Assembly: GCA_001661245.1 (NCBI GenBank)
Contig: KV454017.1
Coordinates: forward strand, 124,001 to 188,000
Length of the DNA: 64,000 bases
Reading direction: 5' to 3'
Origin: Pachysolen tannophilus NRRL Y-2460
Lineage: Eukaryota; Ascomycota; Pichiomycetes; Alaninales; Pachysolenaceae
The translations under genes and the position numbers were made by a program. The notes under the pieces are model-generated. The model worked only from the letters and a program-made list of their open reading frames with translations. It searched no databases and was not told where the DNA came from. Positions within the stretch are counted from its first letter, which is position 1. Every line of letters begins with the position of its first letter. Of the stretch, positions 57,958 to 64,000 are shown piece by piece.

Positions 57958-59331
57958 ATGAATGGAATCAATGATAAGGATTGGGAAGATATAGAGGAGG
58001 CTGAGGAGAATCAGAGTGGTAAGTTTAATTGTTAACAATTGAAAGATTGGAATAAAGAAAAATAAGTAAGAAAAAGATAAATCTAACATTTAAATATATA
58101 TATAGAACAACAAGAGTTATCGATTCAAGAGGAGTATAAGTTATGGAGGAAGAATTGTCATTATATGTATGATTTTATATCGGAAACTGCATTGACATGG
58201 CCTTCGTTATCTATACAGTGGTTACCGGAACAAGAAGTGACTGATGTTTCAGTAAAGTCGAAATTATTATTAAGTACTCATACTTCAGGTGAAGATATAA
58301 ATTATATAAAAATTGCATCTACTCAATTACCTTTGAATATTTGGCCAAATTCGGGAAAAATTATTAAGGATAATGGTAATTCCAATAAAGAGACTAAAAT
58401 AAATTCGAGGTTAAAGATTGTGAAAAAATTAAAACAAAATTCAGAGATTAATAGAGTTAGATTTATGCCTCAAGATTCAAATATAATTGGATCTATAAAT
58501 GGTAGTGGTGAAGTTTTTGTTTATAACTTAAGTTCAATTTTCAATGATAATGAGACTGATGAACAGGATGTATTGTTTTTAGATCATCACAAGGAAAATG
58601 GATATGGGTTGAATTGGAATAGTTTAGAAAAAAATTATTTGTTAACTTCTTCAGATGATAAATCAATTGCTTTATGGGATATAGGATTACCACCGACAAA
58701 TAAGATTTTAAAACCTATCACAGTTATTAATGATCATACAGATATAGTCAACGATGTTAAGTGGAACCCACACAATTCCGATTTATTTGGTTCAGTCTCT
58801 GATGATAAATCTTTTAAATATTTTGATAAAAGATCTTTACCAAATTCAATAATAGATTTAAAAGTAAAACCATCTTTTGAAATAAATTCATTATCATTTT
58901 CAAGTTTTTCTAAAAATCTATTTGCTTTAGGAGGAACAGATAATAATATTTCACTTTATGATTTGAGAAATACTTCAAAATCGTTACATCAAATGATTGG
59001 TCATACAGGTGCTATCACATCAATAGAATGGTCTCCAACACATGAAAACATCATCGCTTCCGGTTCCACTGATCGCAGAGTAATATTATGGGATATAAAC
59101 AATATAGGAAAAGAATTGTTGGCCGATGAGGCAGAAGATGGTGTCCCAGAATTAATGTTCATGCATGGAGGTCATACTGGTGCAATTAATGATTTGTCTT
59201 TCAATCCAGAAATTCCTTACTGTATCGCCTCAACCTCAGACGATAACATCGTACACGTCTGGAAAGCAAGCGACAAGATCATAAACGACGATGCCGATTA
59301 TGACGAAATTGATATTAACGAACTAGAATGA
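57958..59331 (+). CDS. HAT2: RbAp46/48-type WD40 histone chaperone (HAT2, or MSI1)
   Basis: The gene is spliced: exon 1 is 57958-58018 and exon 2 is 58106-59331 (428 residues). Hat2 binds histone H4 and guides the Hat1 acetyltransferase to new histones. The N-terminal histone-binding helix is IQEEYKLWRKNCHYMYDFISETALTWPSLSIQWLP, with HTSGEDINYIKIASTQLP. Seven WD40 blades follow (for example LLTSSDDKSIALWDI, VKWNPHNSDLFGSVSDDKSFKYFD, IEWSPTHENIIASGSTDRRVILWDI, ASTSDDNIVHVW). The C-terminus is acidic (DDADYDEIDINELE). The THTSGE form and overall length favour HAT2 over MSI1 of CAF-1, but they are close paralogues. An ATG at 57951 gives only seven codons in another frame. Confidence 0.88.
58019..58105 (+). 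other. HAT2 intron
   Basis: The donor is GTAAGT at 58019, the branch-point-like TCTAAC is near 58082-58087 and the acceptor TATAG ends at 58105. It is phase 1; splicing restores a Glu-rich N-terminus joined to the conserved EEYKLW helix. Confidence 0.85.
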
Positions 59332-59614
59332 TTTCTTCTTCTTCTTGTCGTTGTCGGTTTTTTTGTCATAGTAAAAATTCAGTAGTTTGTGAAAAATCAA
59401 AGTTTTAAACCAAAATGAAAAATTTGTGTAGGTTCAAAGTAGAAGCTCAACCAACGAATTGTATCAGCGACGAAACGAAAGATTGTATATTGAATTTATT
59501 AGTTGAAGAAAAGATAGACTGATTAATTCTATATAGTATAGAGTAGAGTTTAATAGAACCGATAGTAGATTTTAGTCTTTTTTTTTTTTTGTTTTGTTTT
59601 TTTGGTTGTTGAAA

Positions 59615-60016
59615 ATGAATTCATTGAGTACGGTAACAAGACCACAAATTTATGCTTCAACAAAGTTTTTAAATGTTAGGTTTTCGGCGATTTCCAAGAG
59701 AAAAAGAATCCAAGTCCAGCTTTTGAACGATGTTCAGAATTTAGGTTCCAAGGGAGAAATAGTTTCAGTGAGGCCATCGTATATGATAAATGTTTTGCAT
59801 AGGAATAATGGTGCATCTTATATCTTACCGAATCAAGGTCCAAGAATACCTGTTGTAGAGAAACAGACACAACCAACTCAGTTGAAAACAACAAAGAAGG
59901 AATCAGCAACAGAAAAGAAGGAGGACTTGATTGGAAGTAAAGAGAAAATCACACTTGATGAGTTGACTGAAATTACAGGTTTGAAATTTCACAAAAATGA
60001 AAGTTCCAAACAATAA
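59615..60016 (+). CDS. MRPL50: Mitochondrial ribosomal protein bL9m
   Basis: The first ATG is at 59615 (133 residues, against 139 in S. cerevisiae Mrpl50); the open frame to 59594 has no ATG. The basic, Ser/Thr-rich start (MNSLSTVTRPQIYASTKF) fits a presequence. The bL9 N-terminal domain is clear: RIQVQLLNDVQNLGSKGEIVSVRPSYMINVLHRNNGASYILPNQGPR. The C-terminal domain of bacterial L9 is replaced by a short Lys/Glu-rich tail, as in other yeasts. It sits beside HAT2 and near the YNR021W homologue, its neighbour on S. cerevisiae chrXIV. The upstream spacer has GTCGTTGTCG. Confidence 0.9.
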   Translation: MNSLSTVTRPQIYASTKFLNVRFSAISKRKRIQVQLLNDVQNLGSKGEIVSVRPSYMINVLHRNNGASYILPNQGPRIPVVEKQTQPTQLKTTKKESATEKKEDLIGSKEKITLDELTEITGLKFHKNESSKQ

Positions 60017-60305
60017 TAATAGTATATATATATATATATATTGTGTTATAACTTGTAGATAAATGAAAAGCTGTTTATTCAAAATGTTACTGTAGAAGAA
60101 ATTAGAAATCTATTATTTGCTTTTATAAGATTGTAAAGTAGGTGAGATATGAAGTTGAGTATGATTGTAGTTGAATCGTTTTTATTATTTTCTTCAAATA
60201 GAAATAAAACTTGGTAAAGGGAAAAAAATAGACCAAAATATAAAAAATAATACTAAAATAATAAAAGAAAGAGGTTTTATTCTTTCAACTTTTTTAATCC
60301 ATATT

Positions 60306-61436
60306 ATGTCTAAATCTATAAGATTAACGGCATCAGCATCTTCCAAAGCGACTCCTAAGTCTATAGTTAAATCCCAATCAAATAAGCTAACTGGTGTTTC
60401 TACTAATTCTAAACAAAAATCAGAAAATTTGAAAAAAGATGCTAATAATGGGGTTAAAAAAAATAGAGATGGGAAGAGCAAATTAAAGGAAATTGATTAT
60501 AACGTTGAACTTTACCCTCTATCGTCGATATTACTGGATGAAGGAGATGAGGATACTTTAGTTGATATTGATGAGGATAAAATAATAGATGAAAATGAAG
60601 AAGAAGTTAGTGACATAAATGGAAGTGGTAAAAATAGTAAAGATCCAATATTAAAAGCTATAGATATGATTTTAGAATCAAGGTTTGATAATGATTTCCC
60701 CATAGAAAAAGGTGGAATCACTAGGAAATCAAGTGAATCTATTATTTCGAAAAGAATGAGTTTTTCTAAAGTAATAGTTAAGAATCAATTATATTCTGTA
60801 TTTGTGAATAATACTACATTTGTGGATCAACATATTGAAAACTTGATAAGAGAAGGTGAGTTGAAAAAACTTTTGATGAACCATATAGAGTTCAGTGATA
60901 ATATTATTATCAAGTTAATAGATTATATCGCAGTGATAGATGATAAGATTTCATTTTTACACAAAAATGAAAATTCTATTTCTAGTTCACAACAAGAAAT
61001 CAATATTATAATTAAAAGTCTTGAGAATTTTAAAAAATATTTGTGTGATAATAAATTATTTTCAATAATAACAAGAAATGATTTACATAGTTATGATATT
61101 GATGATAGTATATTGATGAAACTAGGATTTTTAACTAATTTGAACAAGACAGATTTTGATGACCTTCATATATCTTTACCTAACTTGGGTAACTATTTAA
61201 GGTTATTAAAAGAAACCATGAGGTTTACATATAAGACTATTAGTACAAATAATAGGTTTAATGAATTATTGGAATCAAAATTAGCTGAAAGATATAATCA
61301 AATCAAGGTAAAATGGTATTTATACTGTGGATTAAATTTAAAATTTATTCTAAGTAATTGTGTAGGTTTAGGTATTATCGAAGGTTTTAACACACCTGTT
61401 GGAAGAGGATGGAAATTAAGTGGGAAAAGGATTTAA
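60306..61436 (+). CDS. STK19-like winged-helix protein
   Basis: The first ATG is at 60306 (376 residues); the open frame upstream to 60171 contains no ATG. The first ~130 residues are basic, Ser/Lys-rich and disordered, with an acidic patch. The rest looks like the STK19 family of tandem winged helices. It has a first helical unit (DPILKAIDMILESRFDNDFPIEKGG...), a central unit (VDQHIENLIREGELKKLLMN), a strand-helix part (DLHISLPNLGNYLRLLKETMRF), and the characteristic end LSNCVGLGIIEGFNTPVGRGWKLSGK. STK19, despite its name, is a DNA-binding factor in human transcription-coupled repair. The match is by motif pattern, not computed. There is no kinase signature. Confidence 0.6.
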   Translation: MSKSIRLTASASSKATPKSIVKSQSNKLTGVSTNSKQKSENLKKDANNGVKKNRDGKSKLKEIDYNVELYPLSSILLDEGDEDTLVDIDEDKIIDENEEEVSDINGSGKNSKDPILKAIDMILESRFDNDFPIEKGGITRKSSESIISKRMSFSKVIVKNQLYSVFVNNTTFVDQHIENLIREGELKKLLMNHIEFSDNIIIKLIDYIAVIDDKISFLHKNENSISSSQQEINIIIKSLENFKKYLCDNKLFSIITRNDLHSYDIDDSILMKLGFLTNLNKTDFDDLHISLPNLGNYLRLLKETMRFTYKTISTNNRFNELLESKLAERYNQIKVKWYLYCGLNLKFILSNCVGLGIIEGFNTPVGRGWKLSGKRI

Positions 61437-61537
61437 AAATATTTTATATAGATATATAAATTGTGTATTTTACAAACAAGCAATAAAAATAAAACTAAAA
61501 CTAACTAAACAGTATATATATAATAAAACTGTATAAT

Positions 61538-63184
61538 TCAAATACGACCAGAATTTAATAATATATCAATATTTTCATTGATTAACTCATCAGTATAATA
61601 ATCTGATTTTCTAATAAATTCTTCATCTGGTAATCCAACTTCTTTACCAAAAGAATCTGCAGATAAGATTTTTAAATATTCTGAATTTCTATCTAAAATT
61701 GTTTCCAAGAAATTTTTAGGATTCTCAGCAAGTTTTTGATAAAAATCGTATTTAAATTTATTGTAATTTAATAATTGTAAATTCATAGTCATACTCTCTG
61801 AAAGTTTATTTAATTCTAATGACGATTTTTGGTCATTAACAATTTCATTAATTATCTTATTTATTGAAGAATTCTTGTTATCTTTTTGTGGCAGCTGAGA
61901 TAAATTGTTTAATTTAACATCAATAACAATATCACCTAATGTGGAGTTAATATTTGTATTTACCGTGTAAACAAGTTTTATCGGATCCAATGGTTTCAAC
62001 AAAACTGTAGCAATGATTTCTAACATCTTGGAAATATTTAATTTTTCCAACTTGAAAATTCTGAACAATAACTCATCTGATTTAATTGTAACAATAGATT
62101 GTCTTTGACTAGAATGCTGCGATTGCTGTTGTTGTTGCTGTTGTTGTTGTTGCTGCTGACTATGGTGTTGGTGATGACGGTGTTGCTGAGGGTGCCCATT
62201 AGATTCATCTTTCCCGTTTTCACCATCATCGTTAAGTTCAAACAAGTTATTCATCTTGACATAGTTAAAAATCTTGATAAAACAATCGTGTTGTGTAGTT
62301 TCTTGTGTACCCAACAATCCAATTAAATCCTCATTAACAACTTTTAATTTCGTTGGATACATTTTAGGCTGTATCACTATCTCTGCTTTAACTTCTTGAG
62401 AAATATCACCTCCTTCAGTAACAGGTATCGAGGAACCAAATCTTTTAATATCTAACCCGTCAAATTGCTGTTGCAGTCTTTCCAACTCGGTTTTAGCGTG
62501 TACCAAATCTTCATGCCATTCAACTATATTGTTATTGATAGGTCTTGGTGCCAACAAGTTATTATTATTCAATTGTTCTTGCAGCAGCAGTTGCAGCAGT
62601 TGCTGCTGCAGTTGTTGCTGAAGTTGAAGTTGTTGCTCTTGCTCTTCAGGAGTTCTATCCGAGGGCTTCTTATCACCCGTGTATAATTCCACAGAAATAC
62701 TAGACAAAAATGAACTAAATTTTTTCCTTGTAGGTAAATCCACTTCTTCATTATCATCTAAAAGCCTACCTTCAATTCTCAAAGTCCAAGAACCTTGTTG
62801 TTGTTGTTGCTGTTGCAGCAGCAGCTGTTGTTGTTGCAATGGCTGAACATTATTTTGTAACTGCCAAGGCTGGTTCTCACTAATATTATAAATGAAAATT
62901 CTCAAAATTTCAGGCTTATCCTCTTCTTCATCAACATCAGGCAACGTACCATTATTGATTCCATTCTGATACTCTTGCAAATCCAATAACTTCCGATTGA
63001 TAATCAAATCTAATTCTTTCTCTTTATATTGTAATTTCTTAAACATCTCAATCTGTTCTGGAAAAAGATTCTCTAAAGATTCAGAAATCATAACATCCGT
63101 AGGTTTAAACGAAACTGCTGGCGCAATCTGCGGTTGTGGCGGCGGAGGTGCCGAACCAACATTAGAAGTTTGCTGAACAGCCAT
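61538..63184 (-). CDS. RSC6: BAF60/SWP73 chromatin-remodelling subunit (RSC6/SNF12)
   Basis: This subunit of the RSC or SWI/SNF ATP-dependent remodellers has 548 residues. A Pro-rich N-terminus precedes the BAF60 signature NLFPEQIEMFKKLQYKEKELDLIINRKLLDLQE, then LRIFIYNISENQPWQ. Next are SWTLRIEGRLLDD, RKKFSSFLSSISVELY and IVEWHEDL. The degenerate SWIB domain follows (about residues 285-345, YPTKLKVVNEDLIGLLGTQETTQHDCFIKIFNYVKMNNLFE...). Two Gln-rich inserts and a His/Gln tract (encoded near 62125-62190) interrupt the fold. S. cerevisiae RSC6 (next to THR4) and SNF12 (next to MRPL50) are duplicates. This gene has both kinds of neighbour, so it is probably the unduplicated parent; the symbol is a choice. 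Confidence 0.9.
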   Translation of the reverse strand: MAVQQTSNVGSAPPPPQPQIAPAVSFKPTDVMISESLENLFPEQIEMFKKLQYKEKELDLIINRKLLDLQEYQNGINNGTLPDVDEEEDKPEILRIFIYNISENQPWQLQNNVQPLQQQQLLLQQQQQQQGSWTLRIEGRLLDDNEEVDLPTRKKFSSFLSSISVELYTGDKKPSDRTPEEQEQQLQLQQQLQQQLLQLLLQEQLNNNNLLAPRPINNNIVEWHEDLVHAKTELERLQQQFDGLDIKRFGSSIPVTEGGDISQEVKAEIVIQPKMYPTKLKVVNEDLIGLLGTQETTQHDCFIKIFNYVKMNNLFELNDDGENGKDESNGHPQQHRHHQHHSQQQQQQQQQQQQSQHSSQRQSIVTIKSDELLFRIFKLEKLNISKMLEIIATVLLKPLDPIKLVYTVNTNINSTLGDIVIDVKLNNLSQLPQKDNKNSSINKIINEIVNDQKSSLELNKLSESMTMNLQLLNYNKFKYDFYQKLAENPKNFLETILDRNSEYLKILSADSFGKEVGLPDEEFIRKSDYYTDELINENIDILLNSGRI

Positions 63185-63397
63185 AACTCTTTATCTGATT
63201 ACCTTCTCTTAAAACCCCTTTACCCTTTTTACTTGGAAATAATTTTATAATTTATTTATTAACTTGGTCAACGAAAATAGCTTCTTACAATAAAATGTTT
63301 TTAAGAAAAAAAAAAAAAAATGGCCTATTTTATTGATATTTTACAAACGACTGAAATTTTTCAGTTTTGACTAAAACTATACAAGAAATCAGTTGAA

Positions 63398-64000
63398 TCA
63401 ATTGGAATTTTTGGCGAGTTTTTCGTTTTCTAATTCTTGGACGATGACGGTTTCAATTAGTTTCAAATCTGCGCTTTCTACTAATCTAACTTTTTTAGGT
63501 AATGAGTCGAATTTTTTGAATGCTTCCGGTAAGACTTTATTTTCAAAATCGTAACCTTCTAAACCAGTTAAAGATTTATTGACCACTTGAGAAAATTTAG
63601 CTGGATGAGCTGTTGACATGGAAATATATTTGAAGTTTCCTTGTGTCTTTTCGTCATCTTGGCTGATTTTCTTTAATGCAGCAGTGACACCAACTGAAGT
63701 ATGAGGGTCCATGATATAATTATTTTCTTGATAAATTTTTTTTATTGTAGAAACAGTTTCATCATTTGTAATTTTAAAAGAATCAAAAATTTCTCTTGTC
63801 TTTGCAAGAGTTTCTTTAGAAACACTAAAGACACCTTTTGGTGAAAGTAAGTTTAACATAAACTGTGCCAAGATCAGACCAGTTTTATTATCGTTATTTT
63901 CACCATCTGTTTGTTTAACCATATACCATAATAATCTTTCGAAATTTGAAGAAATTAAAATATCCATAGCTGGAGAATATGTTGCATTAACCTCTGATGA
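63398..64000 (-). CDS. THR4: Threonine synthase, C-terminal part
   Basis: Thr4 converts O-phosphohomoserine to threonine with PLP. The stop codon is at 63398-63400 and the frame runs off the window edge. The visible 200 residues begin SSEVNATYSPAMDILISSNFERLLWYM, a family signature, and end SADLKLIETVIVQELENEK. They include the conserved YIMDPHTSVGVTAALK and the STAHPAKFSQVV motif near the phosphate/PLP site. The N-terminal part with the PLP lysine lies outside. Threonine made here is the substrate of ILV1 elsewhere in the window. Only about 210 bases separate its 3' end from the RSC6 start. Confidence 0.96.
   Translation of the reverse strand, partial: SSEVNATYSPAMDILISSNFERLLWYMVKQTDGENNDNKTGLILAQFMLNLLSPKGVFSVSKETLAKTREIFDSFKITNDETVSTIKKIYQENNYIMDPHTSVGVTAALKKISQDDEKTQGNFKYISMSTAHPAKFSQVVNKSLTGLEGYDFENKVLPEAFKKFDSLPKKVRLVESADLKLIETVIVQELENEKLAKNSN

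Noticed and set aside
1-64000. Transposons, virus-like elements, toxin genes or a horizontally acquired cluster
   Set aside because: No integrase, transposase, reverse transcriptase, capsid or long terminal repeats were seen, and the recognised genes are ordinary yeast orthologues.

Overview
The window is nuclear DNA of a budding yeast (Saccharomycotina). It is AT-rich and gene-dense, with short spacers full of poly-A/T tracts. Most genes have one exon. Five have a single short intron near the 5' end, with GTAAGT donors and TACTAAC-like branch points. I recognise about 26 one-to-one orthologues of Saccharomyces cerevisiae genes. I see no tRNA, rRNA, transposon, virus-like element or CRISPR array. 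Leucine is written almost only as TTA/TTG. The few CTG codons fall where the family carries Ala or another small residue (SSL1, ATP23, NRAMP, DFG5). This points to a yeast with reassigned CUG, most simply the CUG-Ala group around Pachysolen/Nakazawaea. That assignment is inference from remembered family alignments.

Left part (1-24.3 kb): AVT1 (partial) and MPP10 on the minus strand; NOC3 divergent from MPP10; a multi-AT-hook protein next to an assembly gap; PDX1 (spliced); MET3; a Cys-rich zinc-binding-type protein; DFG5/DCW1 divergent from ILV1; an epsin gene split into two oppositely oriented halves; SSL1; and an NRAMP metal transporter.

Middle (24.3-41.6 kb): DUS2 (one frameshift in a poly-T run), TIM23, an unrecognised acidic protein, ACC1 with an in-frame upstream extension resembling a mitochondrial presequence, an RRT12-like subtilisin (spliced), an unrecognised basic protein, and a second assembly gap.

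Right part (41.6-64 kb): EMP47/46, VPS70, a YCR051W-type ankyrin protein, ATP23, ARE (sterol acyltransferase), BUD23, IMG1 (spliced), the YNR021W/CCDC47 homologue (spliced), a small GSKIP-like protein, a large acidic unknown, HAT2 (spliced), MRPL50, an STK19-like protein, RSC6/SNF12 and the end of THR4.

From about 25 to 64 kb the gene content interleaves two S. cerevisiae regions: chrIII YCR045C-YCR053W and chrXIV YNR015W-YNR023W. This is the pattern expected of a genome that did not go through the Saccharomyces whole-genome duplication.

The genes are housekeeping and do not form a dedicated cluster. Themes are ribosome biogenesis (MPP10, NOC3, BUD23), mitochondrial function (PDX1, TIM23, ATP23, IMG1, MRPL50, perhaps a mitochondrial ACC1 form), amino-acid and sulfur metabolism (ILV1, MET3, THR4), membrane traffic (epsin, EMP47, VPS70) and chromatin/transcription (SSL1, HAT2, RSC6/SNF12). 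Both N-gaps are flanked by the same sequence twice, with single-base homopolymer differences. They are unmerged overlapping contig ends, so nearby frameshifts should be read with caution.
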